From Heterocephalus glaber (Eukaryota; Chordata; Mammalia; Rodentia; Bathyergidae), in NCBI RefSeq assembly GCF_000247695.1, contig NW_004624801.1:6966046-7030045 (forward strand): a stretch of DNA of 64,000 bases, in the 5' to 3' direction. Under the pieces are notes generated by a model, which worked only from the letters and a program-made list of their open reading frames with translations, ran no database searches and had not been told where the DNA came from. Both the position numbers and the translations under genes were made by a program. Shown piece by piece: positions 11,339 to 21,959 of this stretch (position 1 is the first letter of the stretch; each line of letters opens with the position of its first letter).

Positions 11339-11608
11339 TTTTTTGGTGGTACTGGGGATTGAACCCGGGGGCTTCCCACTGAGCTACATCCCTAGCCCTT
11401 TTTTTTTTTGGTACCGGGGATCAAACTGCAAGGCAGGCGGCGGAACCACTGAGCTAAATGCCCGGCCCAACCCTTTTTTATTTTTTATTTTGAGACAGGC
11501 TATTGCTTGATGGCTAAGTTGCCCAGATTGGACTTGAATTGTGGTCTTCCTGCTTCAGGCTCCAAGAGTTCTGGATTACAGGTATGTACCACCACAAGTG
11601 GATCATAC
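11339..11608 (-). repeat. B1-ID composite, antisense, carrying a nested ID insertion
   Basis: The outer element begins GGTACTGGGGATTGAACCCG and resumes with TTTTGAGACAGGCTATTGC and GAGTTCTGGATTACAGG. A younger ID copy (about 11400-11468, GGTACCGGGGATCAAACTG to GAGCTAAATGCCCGGCC) sits between its ID and B1 halves. Confidence 0.85.
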
Positions 11609-12265
11609 TTAATGTTAATTAATCAACATATTTCTGTGTTTACCATCATTTCTCCCTGTATTCTTTTTCCTTAAAGGTTGACTTTGCCTCCTGCTAGAGC
11701 TTACCCTTTTGTAACTTTTGCCAGCATGGTTTGTGGGAGAGAAACTCTTTCCAAGGCTTTGGACATCTCAAAATATCTACTCAGCCTCACTGGAGTGATA
11801 GTTTAGCTGGGTATAGGATTCCAGAACATGGGCTGTGTTCCCTTAGCCTTGATAGACTTGATCCACACTGCAAGAAGTCTGCTGAGTGGTTTCTGTGTGG
11901 ATAATCTTTTTGTGCTTTGTAGATTTTCAGATTTCTCTTTATCCTCAGATAGGTCGAGGTTTCCTCACACGAATGACATGAATGAGTTCATGCTTACTTA
12001 TCTTGCAAAACACTTCGCATTTGAAGATTTGTGCCCCTGGTTAATTTTTGAGAAATTCCAACTGTTCTCTTTTAGAGCATGAATTCTGCTTCTGCATCAT
12101 TCCTACTCTTTTGGGGTCTCAATCTCCCCCTCTGTGCTTCTTCATGGTAACTTCGGACTTTGATCTGTTCCATCTGTATAAGTCTGTATCACATGCTTAG
12201 TCATATCTGCCAACTGACTTACTCTTTTTCGCTGTGTCCAGCCAAGCACATTGTCTGTTGAGTTT

Positions 12266-12350
12266 GTTTGTTTTGAGACAGGGTCTTGCTGTGTTGTACA
12301 GCCTGGCCTTGAACTCACAATCCTCCTGCCTCTGTCTTCCAAGTATGTCT
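12266..12350 (-). repeat. B1-type SINE fragment, antisense
   Basis: TTTTGAGACAGGGTCTTGCT and CTGGCCTTGAACTCACAATC are diagnostic of the antisense B1 left part. The copy is truncated. Confidence 0.8.
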
Positions 12351-12599
12351 GTTGACTTTTAAACTTCACACTTCAAATTTACAGGGTTTCCAGTTATTTC
12401 TTCAGGAAGCCCTGCTTTTATTTCTTTTAAGCCAGTCTTGGTTTCACAATGTCATATCTTTTTTGATGATCCTGAATCTTCCTATTTGAAAATCATTTTC
12501 AGATTCTCCTATCACTTCCATTGCATCTGCAGTGATTTAATAGCCCCATGGTCAAGTTTCTTGATTGTCTTTTATAACATTAGCGTGCTCTCTCTCCTC

Positions 12600-13718
12600 T
12601 TGAGTTGCCCCTCCTGGTGTAGAATGATCAGGTCATTTGTAGTTGGCTCAGAACTCACACCTCCTGGGGGCTTATTGGGGTACTGAATCCCCAAGTGCTA
12701 GCTCTGAAGGCCTGCCTACTTCCTCTGTCCTGGCCAGGTGCACAGCTGGGGACCCTGTCCAGCCCCTGCCACGTTCTGAGGGGCTGTTACATGGAGATGG
12801 TTACCTCTCTTTTTATTATGTTATATCTTTTAATTTTCTCTTTTTAAAGTTTATCTGTCTTTGCTACATGAGATGACTTGAAATATGGACTAAAATGCCC
12901 CCTGTTTTAGTGCTTTAAATCTTTTATTGTAAGTCCATTAAAATTAAAAATGAGTGTAATTCTTCAGCATCCTGGAATGTAGTGGGTTTGAAGGTTAATT
13001 TTTAAAAATAAAACCTCATCAACTTGACCCAAATTAGAGCTCAGTTAAATGTTTTTCCCCCCACAGTAGTGGACTCTGCGGCTGCTCACAGGCGACAAGT
13101 AATAAATTACTATTGTATTTAAAAGTTAGAGGTAATAAAATTTCCTTGGAAGACAACTTTGTATCAACCTCTCTCTATTGGAAGCCTCTTTGCACATTGG
13201 AGTTAATTGTTAATTTTTGATAAACCATTTTATTGAATTAAAACAGTGACACAGAAGAATGCACAGATTATAAGTGTGCAACGTGACCAGCGTTCACACG
13301 TGGGCACCCTCGTGCACTTCTTCAAGATGCTGGGCAACCCTGGATGGGGGCGCGGTCGCAGACTGCATCTCATCAGTAAGGAAATAAAGAGCGGGAGGTT
13401 GGGGGGAGCTTTCTGAGGTTCCCAGGTAGGAAGCCGCATGCAGGGAAGACCCAGGCCGGGTCTCCTGGTCCCACACTTGGGGAGTAGCTCTGAGCCCCTG
13501 GTGGATTGGGGTGAAGGCTGGGAGCAGGGAAATAAGAAGCTGACATTGAAGTCAGATGGGCCCAGAAGGGACAATGGCACAGGGAGGGGCAGCGCGTAGG
13601 GCTGGGCAGGGGCACTGGAGGCCCTGTCATTGTCCTTCCCTGACTGCGGTGTTGGATAGTCATTTGACCTCTCCAGGCCTTGGGATTCATAATCCAGTAT
13701 TTTAAATTAAAAACTACA
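12600..13718. other. AT-rich then mixed intergenic sequence, no gene seen
   Basis: 12800-13230 is AT-rich, and 13250-13680 is GC-richer and unique. No coding or RNA gene recognised. Confidence 0.5.
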
Positions 13719-13747
13719 GCAACAACAACAACAACAACAACAACAAA
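13719..13747 (+). repeat. (CAA)n microsatellite
   Basis: Perfect CAA triplets for about 29 bases. Confidence 0.95.
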
Positions 13748-13789
13748 AATTAGAGGCCTCCAGATGGGCTTGCTAAATGTTTTTACTCT

Positions 13790-13912
13790 TTTTTTGAAAT
13801 AGGGTCTCACTGTGCTGCCCAAGGTGACCTTGAACTCTTGAGCTCAAGTGATCCTCCTGCCTTGGCCTCCCAAGTAGCTGGAATGACAGGTGTACAATAC
13901 CACGCCCAGTCA
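13790..13912 (-). repeat. B1/Alu-like SINE, antisense
   Basis: ATAGGGTCTCACTGTGCTGC, GATCCTCCTGCCTTGGCCTC, and AATGACAGGTGTACAATAC follow the antisense 7SL SINE order. Confidence 0.85.
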
Positions 13913-14012
13913 AGTGTTGCTACATTTTTATTTTGCCAAAAACATATTTTAAAAGACATTCTTCTCTATAACCATCATTTTATTTTTATTTATTTATTTA
14001 TTTTTATTTTAT

Positions 14013-14095
14013 TTTTTTGGTACCAGGGGTCGAACTCAGGTCCTTGCGCTTCCGCAGCAGGCGGCGAAACCACTGAGCTAAATCCCCGGCCCCAG
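14013..14095 (-). repeat. ID element, antisense
   Basis: Near-consensus: GGTACCAGGGGTCGAACTC, GCAGGCGGCGAAACCACTG, AGCTAAATCCCCGGCC. Confidence 0.92.
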
Positions 14096-14493
14096 TCATT
14101 TTATTTTTAAAGGATATCTTCATATACAGACACACAAACACATATGCAGGAAGAAAAAACAAATCTCAGAATAAAGACTAGTCCCTTGAACATCTTTAGC
14201 TTTATCACAAAACAAATCAAAACAAACCATGAAACAAAAAACAAAACTTTTTGCATAGTCCTTGTTTATATCCTCTTGCCTTGGGTGGGTGAGAACCTGT
14301 CCCAAGCTGGTCCTGGTCCTCAGCCTGGTGTCTGGGAACCCTGGAGAGGGGTGAGCTGTGAAAGCTCCCTTCCAGCTGAGAGATGCGGGGTGTGAGGGTG
14401 TGTATATGTGGGGTGGAGCTAGAGTTTCCGGGCTTAGCAGTGACAATACAGGCTGCTTGGTCAAATTTGAAATTTTTATCCTGCTTGCTTGCT

Positions 14494-14548
14494 TTTCTTT
14501 CTCTCTCTCTCTCTTCCCTCCCCTCCCTTTCTCCTTTCTTCCTCTCTC
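14494..14548 (+). repeat. CT-rich low-complexity tract
   Basis: Polypyrimidine run of CTCTCT and CCCTCC words next to a SINE. Confidence 0.8.
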
Positions 14549-14737
14549 ATGGTACTGGGACTGGACCTAGGTCCTTTGCACTGAGCTATATCCCCAGCTC
14601 TTTTAAAAAATTTTTCTCCTGAGACAGGGTCTCCTTAAATTGCTAAATTGCCCAGGCTGAGCTCGAATTTGCAGTCCTCAGCTCCTCAGCTTCCCAGAGT
14701 GCTGGGATCACAGGCGTGGCCCACCACTCCTGGCCAA
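14549..14737 (-). repeat. B1-ID composite SINE, antisense
   Basis: ID half (GGTACTGGGACTGGACCTAG, GAGCTATATCCCCAGC), then B1 half (GAGACAGGGTCTCCTTAAAT, AGAGTGCTGGGATCACAGG). Confidence 0.88.
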
Positions 14738-14950
14738 ATTTGAGTTTCTGATAAACTATATGAGAGATGATTGAAAAATACAGTTGAGTGTTTAAATTTT
14801 TTTAAATGTATTACAGTAACAGACATGCTGCTGTTCATCCCTTCAAAATAGCACCCCCTCCTTGCTTTGAACACACTTATCCCATAGTTCTTGCCACATT
14901 CTGAAGCAGTTCTGGAAGTCCTCTTTCGTGAATGTCTTTATGTGGTATAA

Positions 14951-15039
14951 TTTTTTTGGGGGGGGTACCCAGGATCGAACTCGGGTTCTTGGACTTGCAG
15001 GACAGGTAGTGGAACTACTGAGCTAAATCCCTGGCCCCT
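14951..15039 (-). repeat. ID element, antisense
   Basis: T/G run, CAGGATCGAACTCGGGTTC, CTACTGAGCTAAATCCCTGG. Confidence 0.9.
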
Positions 15040-16074
15040 GTGTGTTATAATTTTTAAAAAGAAATACAGTGAATGCCGCTGCTGAGTGGCATTCAGTGGA
15101 AATGCTAGCTTCTAAAAGCTATGGTGGTGTATTCTCACTGACTTCACTCACTGGATCAGGCACTGCAGGACTTCTGGTTCTTCCCTAAAGTCAAAATGAC
15201 CATGAAAGGTAAATGTTTTGAATCAATTCACAACATGAAGGCAGCCATGACAATGCAACTAAAAATACAAAAGAGGACTTATATTCACTGTACATTTTGA
15301 TCACCGTGTGTGTGCATGTGCGCGCAAGTGTGTGTGTTTTAGCACAAGTGCTGCTTATCTGAAGTCCAAATTTACCTTCACATCCTGCGTTTATCAGGCA
15401 ACCCTTGAGGAGGAGCACTTGGCGGGCTCCGGAGGTGGGCAGAGGGTGCCAGAGAGCCAGAGCTGGCACTGGCAGACACAGAGTGGCCAGCAGACCCTGA
15501 CCACCAGCTCCCTGCCCTGGGCTCCTGTGACACTCAGCCACCTGCAGCTGCAGCCCCCGAGGCCTTGAGCAGCTTCCCAGCCCTCCCTTGGGTCCTGCTT
15601 GGCAGGCCCTGTATTTATTTATGTTTTTAATGAAAGCAAATTAAGATTCGCTGACTCTTGAGAACTGCAACCTGATTGTTCGCATGATAAGCAGAGGCAC
15701 CTGGCTTTCCTCTCCGCCAGGCTGGGGGGTCACCTGCTAGCTTTCCAGGAGGCTGGTTCCCACAGGCCGCTTTTCAATCCATCATCAAATCTTTATCAAA
15801 TGTCTCAGCACGAAGGGTGGCTGAGCCAGCTGGGCTCCCTGCCTGAATCACTGCGGTCTCCTTGGGGTGCTGGGGGCAGACAACAGCACTATCTTCAATG
15901 CAGCACAGCCACCAGGTAGGGATGACTGTCCCCACACAGCAGAGGGGAAACTGAGGCTTAGGACGGTGAGGAAGAGCACAGGGCTGATTTGTTGATCTTT
16001 GATTCCAACACAGATCTCTCAGACAGACCCAAGATTTCTCCTCAGCACCAGGAGGATGTTACAAATTCTGCCCC
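15040..16074. other. Unique intergenic sequence, no gene seen
   Basis: No coding signal. A short GT-rich patch lies at 15306-15340 and a MIR-like stretch at about 15925-15985 (GAGGGGAAACTGAGGCTTAG). Confidence 0.5.
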
Positions 16075-16255
16075 AAGCTGGGTGTGGTGGCTCACAGGCC
16101 TGTAATCCCAGCACTTTGGGAGGCTGAGGTAGGAGGATTACAAGTTCAAGCCCAGCCTGGGAACTTAGTGAGATGCTGCCTCAAAAAATAAAAGGGCTGG
16201 AGATGTAGCTCAGGACAAAGGCCCTGGGTTCAATCCCTAGTGCTGAAAAAGAAAG
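16075..16255 (+). repeat. B1-ID composite SINE, sense, near full length
   Basis: It starts GCTGGGTGTGGTGGCTCACA, with GTAATCCCAGCACTTTGGGA in B1. After AAAAATAAAA the ID half follows (GGGCTGGAGATGTAGCTCAG) and ends CAATCCCTAGTGCTG. Confidence 0.93.
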
Positions 16256-16299
16256 CCTATTCTACAGATACTTTCATTGGTCTGGGTGGGTTTTTGTTG

Positions 16300-17830
16300 T
16301 TTTGTTTTGATTTACAGTAGTGCGGATCGAAGCACTCTAGGAAAGTGCTCTGCTGCTGAGCTACACCCTGACCCCTGGGTGGGCATTTTTTAAAGTTCCC
16401 TAGGAAGTTCGAACCCCGGACACTGACACAGGGCTGTGGCAGGAGGATGGCTTTGCCAACCTACAGGGTGCAGGAGGGAGGGACAGCACGAGCATGTGCA
16501 AAGGCCGGGGTGACAGTGTCCAGGGGATGCACAGGACACTGACTGCCCGGGTCTGTGGGTCTGGGGCTTCACGAGGGCCCAGGATAGAGAAAACAGGGCT
16601 CCCATTTTGAAGGGGCGTCACTTTGGATTTTTCTACAGCTGTTTCTCCGTGACACCCAGCTTCCCCTCTGGTAAAGTTTTTGTGCACTGTCAGTGAGGAA
16701 GCTGGCCCTTCTCCTTCCTCTTGTCCTGGGGTAGCAGTTTTCTCCCCTGAAAGTTCTCCCTGGTTCTTCCTTGAGGAGGTGAGGTCAACAGGAAGTGACA
16801 AGGCAAAGAGGCCAGGGCAAGGGTTGGAGGAGCTTTGTTTGCAGGCCTGGCTGGCCTTGGGGCTGTGTGCTCTGCGCACTGCCACGGCTGACTGATGCCC
16901 CGTGCCCGTGTGACTCAGGGACCACATGTGTGCCTGGCTTCCCAAAGGGTGTCCCTCATGGTGCTGAGATGAAAAGGTTCCCGAGTCAAGACAAGTTTGG
17001 GAAGTGCCATAAGTCATGACTCTGCTGGCCTCACAGCACCTGTGACTATCTTCAAGGCTCTGAGAAGTCCTGCAATGGAGAGAAGCTGATGAAGATTTTG
17101 TTTTTCCTTTTTGCAGTCCTGAAGATGGAACCTAGGGCCTCCCAAGCACTCTACTGCTGAGCGGCCCCTCACCCCTTAAGGTTTGCCTTGTGTTTGAATA
17201 TTGCTACTCTGTGACCTCAGAGTCACAAAGCGACTGGTATGTGTATGATAATGAAATCTGTGAACCTTCCGAATCCACCTTTGAAATGGGTAAGAGCTCC
17301 ATTAAAAACCATGGGTGCCGGGACCCTGCTAAATGATTCCCTAAAGAAGGTGGGATGGAGGTGTCCTTAGGAGTTAGCCTTCCAGAGAGCCGCCCTGCCC
17401 CCAGGTTGCTGGGGAGAGGGGAGCACTTCTCTGTGGACGCACTTGGTGTGAATCCGCTGCCTCCTCCTGGGGGGGCTCAGTTACAGCCCCACCCCCTGCA
17501 GGCTTGGGCCGGAACAACCAGGCGCTCTGCTCCTCTGGAGGCAGGGTTGGCTCCACGGGCTCTGGGGAGCTCAGGCATCCTGGGTCCAGGAACAGCAGGC
17601 CCAGAACCCAGTGTGAGCTGCTGGTCTCTAGGTCTCTCTGTCATTTGCCCCTTGCCACCTTGCCATGGGGTCGTACAGGGAAACGGCCATCTGTGGCTCC
17701 TGAACTTGTTTTAGGTCCTGATAACAGTGAGGGTCCCTTGTCCTTGTGTCCCCTACCTCCTGGTGCTGGGGACGGAACCCAGGGCTTCATGCTCACCCAG
17801 CAAGTGTTCTGGCTAAGGCCACACCCTTAA
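16300..17830 (-). repeat. Three old ID-like fragments, antisense, in otherwise unique sequence
   Basis: Diverged ID-type halves at about 16300-16375, 17105-17178 and 17755-17830, each with a GGAACCCAG- or GGATCGAAG-like start and a CTGCTGAGC- or GGCTAAGGC-like end. Between them the sequence (16380-17100, 17180-17750) is unique, with no gene seen. Confidence 0.55.
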
Positions 17831-18258
17831 ACCCCAGTGGTGAGAGAAATTGCAAAAGATTTCATTAAGATCAAACGAAGGAACCTTTAAAAATATACCA
17901 ATAATTGACATCCCCTCAAAAGTATCCACGAATAAACATTGTCTATTGACGTGTTCCTGGGCATGTTGGTATATGCAGCATGTGTACCTAATTTTCTTCA
18001 GATTATGAAAGCAAAATATATTTACTGTAGAAAACAGAAAAACACAATGAGGAAAGTAAATCACCCATCGGCTCACAACTGACAGGTACCCACAGTCAGC
18101 ATTTGGTGTATTATTTTCTTGTATTTCTATGTTTTCATTTTATTAGGTTTTAGTTTGTTTTTGTTTTCTGTAGGAGTAAAATCTTCTGTGCACACAGCCA
18201 TCTAAAATATAATAACTGATTTATAAGAAATCCATGTGACATAAAATTCACTATTTTG
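17831..18258. other. AT-rich unique sequence
   Basis: Nothing recognised beyond a TTTTATTAGG..TTTGTTTTTG T-rich patch. Confidence 0.5.
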
Positions 18259-18432
18259 CAGGACTGGGGATTGAACCCAGGGTCTTCACACGGAGCTACA
18301 TCCCCAGCCTTTTTTCCTTATCGTGAGATAAGGTCTCACTGAGTTGTTATCAAGGCTGGGCTTGAACTTGCAGTCTTCCTGCCTCAGCCTCCCAGAGTGC
18401 TGGGATTCTAGGCATGTGCCACCTTACCCAGC
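18259..18432 (-). repeat. B1-ID composite SINE, antisense
   Basis: GGACTGGGGATTGAACCCAG, GGAGCTACATCCCCAGCC, GATAAGGTCTCACTGAG, AGAGTGCTGGGATTCTAGG in order. Confidence 0.93.
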
Positions 18433-18639
18433 TAACACTTAGCATTTGAAAGTGAATGATTCAGTGGTAGTTAGGGTTATGGTGATGCTGTGTGACCACC
18501 AACTCTACCCAGTTTCAAGGCATGACCTCCAGATGGAGGCTGCCGTGGCCGTGTGTCTGCTGGTGTCACGTGTTCTGGAGCAAGCGGGCCTCAGACACCT
18601 GGAACTTACCTTTGACCAAGTGTCAGGTACTTCCTGAAG

Positions 18640-18840
18640 GCAGTGCCCCGGGCAGGCCCGACCCGGATGACTCACGCACTGCACAGAAGTTTCCAGCCCA
18701 GCCCCGCCGCGCACCCTTCCCGCCGCTGCTCCCCGGGGACGCATTGAGCATGCGCGCCAGAAACGGGCTGGTCTGTCGCTGCTTTGCTCTCTCTGCCCCA
18801 GGTGCCGCCTGCCGCCCTGCTGCTGCAGCCTGACTCCTGA
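18640..18840. promoter_or_regulatory. Short CpG-rich patch with AP-1 and NRF1-like motifs
   Basis: Locally CpG-rich. It contains an exact AP-1 word TGACTCA (18668-18674) and GAGCATGCGCGCC at about 18747-18759, which matches the NRF1 consensus on the reverse strand with one mismatch. Possible enhancer or minor promoter; inferred only. Confidence 0.35.
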
Positions 18841-19410
18841 GACTCCCTGATACCCTGTCCCCTCCAAGCCCCGAGGGGCAGTCCATTCCCAGGTCGTGAC
18901 ACTTTATCTTTACACTTTCTCCTGAAGAATTCCCATCTCTCAGTCGCCCACATCTGGTGCAGGGCGGGATCTCCCCAGGCCTGAAGCCCTGGCTGCTTCA
19001 GCCCCTGACTGCACGGTGGTCCTTCCCGGCATTTCCACACTTCACCCACAGCAACGTTTGCAAAACACCAGTCTTGTCATTTAGCCCCACCTCTCTCCTA
19101 TTAGACCTTTTCCTGACTCCCTATTTCTCCAGGGTAAAAATCCTCAGCTTTTAGGGTGTCTGACAGGTTCTTCCATCTCATCTTTTCAGGGCTCTGACCT
19201 GGAGTCTTCCTCCAGTTTTGTAGGAAGAAACCTGGTCCCCATTCCTTGTTCCTCCTACCACAGGGCCTTTGCACAGGGTGTTCTCTGCCAGCAATCTCTG
19301 ACCTCTCTGTTTTTCCTGGTGAATCCTTCCTGAACTTGGCCCAGTCGGCTTGCCCCTAGCCCAGGTGAGAGCCCTTTGGTGCACACTCCCCCCAAATTTA
19401 TATCACCACT
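18841..19410. other. Unique sequence, no gene seen
   Basis: Pyrimidine-rich, with a relic-like word set (CCTTTGCACAGGGTGTTC) but no confident repeat or coding call. Confidence 0.4.
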
Positions 19411-19495
19411 GGGCCGGGGATTTAGTTCAGTGGTACTGCTGCCTGCCTTGCAAGCACAAGGTCATGAGTTCGATCCCCAGTACCAAAAAAAAAAA
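19411..19495 (+). repeat. ID element, sense, with intact A and B boxes
   Basis: The tRNA-Ala-like body carries A box TAGTTCAGTGG (19423-19433) and B box GAGTTCGATCC, and ends GGTACC-like CAGTACC plus an A-tail. It resembles a tRNA gene but lacks a paired acceptor stem, so it is a SINE, not a tRNA gene. Confidence 0.92.
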
Positions 19496-20158
19496 TTTAT
19501 ATTGCCCCTGTCATTTGACCTGTATTTTATGAGTATGTGATCAGTGGGGTTATCCCCAGAACCCACAATGAGTCTAATATGGAAATATTCAAGAAATACA
19601 AGTAGAATCAATAAATTTTAAAAAATGTAATTGCTGAGACATTCAGGCTTCTTGAAGCTCTCCATGGACATTTGCAGCGTGCCTTTCAGAAAGGCGTAGC
19701 GGGTGCCCTGATACCGTGCACCCAGAAGTCTGTGCTGTCACCTCTTTAGTGTGAATCTCATACACACAGCGAGGCCTCAGTCATCTGACAGGTCCATGGC
19801 CCAGGGACAGTGGCAAAGATGCTGAGCCCGAAAGAAGCAGGCCTGAGAGCGGCCAGCCGAGCCCAGCACACAAGGGTGGAGATGGGCACAGCCCCTGGTC
19901 GGCCTGTCGAGGCCAAGTCTGGCTCTTCAGACCTAGGAAGCTGGGGGTCGGAAGGAGTCGGACTAGAAGCAGTTGACAGCAGAGAGGACAGAAGAGGCAG
20001 GCGGAGGCCATGGCACTGGGAGAGGAACTGAGTGGGGACAGCTGAAGGCTCACTGCTCAATTCTGGCCCCGGGGCTGGGAGGACTCAGAGACCAAGCGGT
20101 CCAGGGGTCCCTGCCTCCCAGTTTTCATGGCCTTGCGTAGTCCTCAAGGCCTCCATGT
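19496..20158. other. Unique sequence, no gene seen
   Basis: AT-rich then GC-rich. No recognised feature. Confidence 0.5.
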
Positions 20159-20340
20159 GGCCGGGCGTGCTGGTGTACACCTGTAATCCCAGCACTCTGG
20201 AAAGCTGATGCAGGATGCAAACTTCAAGCCTAGTGTGGGCAACTTAGCGACTTAATGAGATCCTATCTCAAAATGAAAATAAAAAAGAGCTAAGGATATA
20301 GCCCAGTGCGAAGTCCCTGGGTTTGGTCCCTAGTACTTCC
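20159..20340 (+). repeat. B1-ID composite SINE, sense
   Basis: GGCCGGGCGTGCTGGTGTAC start, GTAATCCCAGCACTCTGG, then an AAAAAGAGC linker and an ID half AAGGATATAGCCCAGTGCG. Confidence 0.88.
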
Positions 20341-20344
20341 TCCC

Positions 20345-21369
20345 ACCAAACAAACACAAAACACAAACAAATCCCACCCCCAAAAAACCCCTCACAAGAT
20401 CCATGGGGTTAAGAGCCTTCAAGGAACTGAATTCTGCCAAGAACCACTGAGCCAGAAAGCAGCTCTGTCCCCAGCGGAGCCCTCAGGTGATACCAGCCTT
20501 GGCCACCACCCCAACTCCTGCTGGGAGAAACCCTGAGCCAGGATCTCACCGAGCTCTGGACCCCAGACCAGGAGGTGATGCATGTCCTGCAGCACTCTGC
20601 CAAGACCACGTCACATGGGATGCAGTGGTCAATGGCCAATACCCTCACCAGGTGCCCTAGCTTCCTCGGGGTGTGGCTCTTGGGGTGTAACTTGTGCTCA
20701 GAGGCCCAAGGTTCCAAGAGTAAGGGTCCCAGAGGACAAGGTGGTGACCACATGTGCTCTCTCACCAGACACAAAAGTGGCTTTTATGGCCTCTGTTGGT
20801 CAAAGCCAGGCCACCAACCCGCCCAGCCTCAGAGGGAGGGCACAGACCCTCACAGTAGGAAGCGTTTCAAGGTCAGGTATCTCGGGAAAGCGCAGGAGAT
20901 TGGTGTGGCCAGTCTGCTGTCACTGCAGCCCGTACCCTCCCCACGGATGCCTGTCCGCAAAAGCATGGGAGCCTTGGCCACTTAGGTCTGGGCTTCAGAC
21001 TCCAGTCCCAGAGCATAGGAGCCTCCTGGGGAGGAGGAATCAGTCTCGTCCAGGGGATGCAGGGTGTTTCTCATCCCTGGTCTTGTCCAGTCTCCTTTTC
21101 GGGAGAGAATGGAGTGTGCAGCTGACCGGCTTCTCATCTCGGCCACTTCCTTTCCCCACCGTTAAGGGTGAAAAGCCCTTTCATTTTCTCTTGTGTTCAT
21201 CTCATTTGCTGCAAGGACTCCATCCCTGTAATATGTGGGAGCTTCCTCCGTGTCAGTTTGAAATCCACTCTGCCAGACAAAAACCTCACCCACAAAACTT
21301 ATACACCCCCCCACCAGTTTCCCCTATTATAATTTTTTTTCTCTAAGGTTTTTGCCTTGTTAATTTTTG
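20345..21369. other. Unique sequence, no gene seen
   Basis: Several overlapping open frames (longest at 20582-21346, 254 codons, + strand) without recognisable domain, composition or splice signals. Treated as chance. Confidence 0.5.
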
Positions 21370-21525
21370 TGTTTAGTGCCAGCGATGGAACCCATGATAG
21401 GGAAGTGCTCTGCCACTGAGCTACACTCCCAGCCCTTTAAAAATTTTTAATTTGAGGCAGGGTCTGTTGTCCAAAGTGGCCTTCGACTGGAGATCCTGTG
21501 CCTCAGCCTCCTGAGTGGCTGGAAG
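21370..21525 (-). repeat. B1-ID composite SINE, antisense
   Basis: AGTGCCAGCGATGGAACCC, GCCACTGAGCTACACTCCC, TTTGAGGCAGGGTCTG, CTCAGCCTCCTGAGTGGC. Confidence 0.8.
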
Positions 21526-21959
21526 AAATGCTCCCTTGGATTTTGGAATGCTGTGTCATAATGCTTATCGGTCAGGTCCGAGCACAAGCATTTCAGCTTG
21601 ATCTGAGGGTAACCGTGAGAGCCGGTGTGATACCCCAGAATCCGGGAGAGCCGGCCACCAGTCATCCAAACTGCAGGGCCTGTGGCTTCGCCTCCCTACA
21701 TCTCCTCCCTCCTCAGCCTCAGGAGCCTCCAGCCCCCAGACAAGCACGGGACCCCCCTGGAATCGGTGTTGCCCCGCTCGGGGCCAGGGGCCTGGCTAGG
21801 GTGTGGCTGGGCAGATTGTGTTAGAAGGGAGGCAGGTGGCATGGAAGCCACTGGGGCCCGCACCTCTTTCTACTGCAAACAAGTTTCCCACACTCCGCTG
21901 GAAGTAACTTGGCTTCTGGGATTCCGAGGAAGGGAAAGGTGAGGGAAAAGGGAAGGGGA
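21526..21959. other. Unique sequence upstream of the v1 CpG island
   Basis: Moderately GC-rich flank of the promoter. No coding or RNA gene recognised. Confidence 0.45.

Larger units (their letters stand above)
11100..12600 (-). repeat. Antisense L1 relic
   Basis: Segments such as the GATAGTTTAGCTGGGTATAGG stretch near 11797, followed by the AGATTTTCAGATTTCTC and GAGTTCATGCTTACTTATC stretches, are typical of antisense L1 sequence. It is interrupted by SINEs and has no intact ORF. Confidence 0.6.

Noticed and set aside
19411..19495. tRNA-Ala gene
   Set aside because: A and B boxes are present, but there is no paired acceptor stem and it has an A-tail; it is an ID SINE. The same applies to 55289-55365 and 61336-61420.
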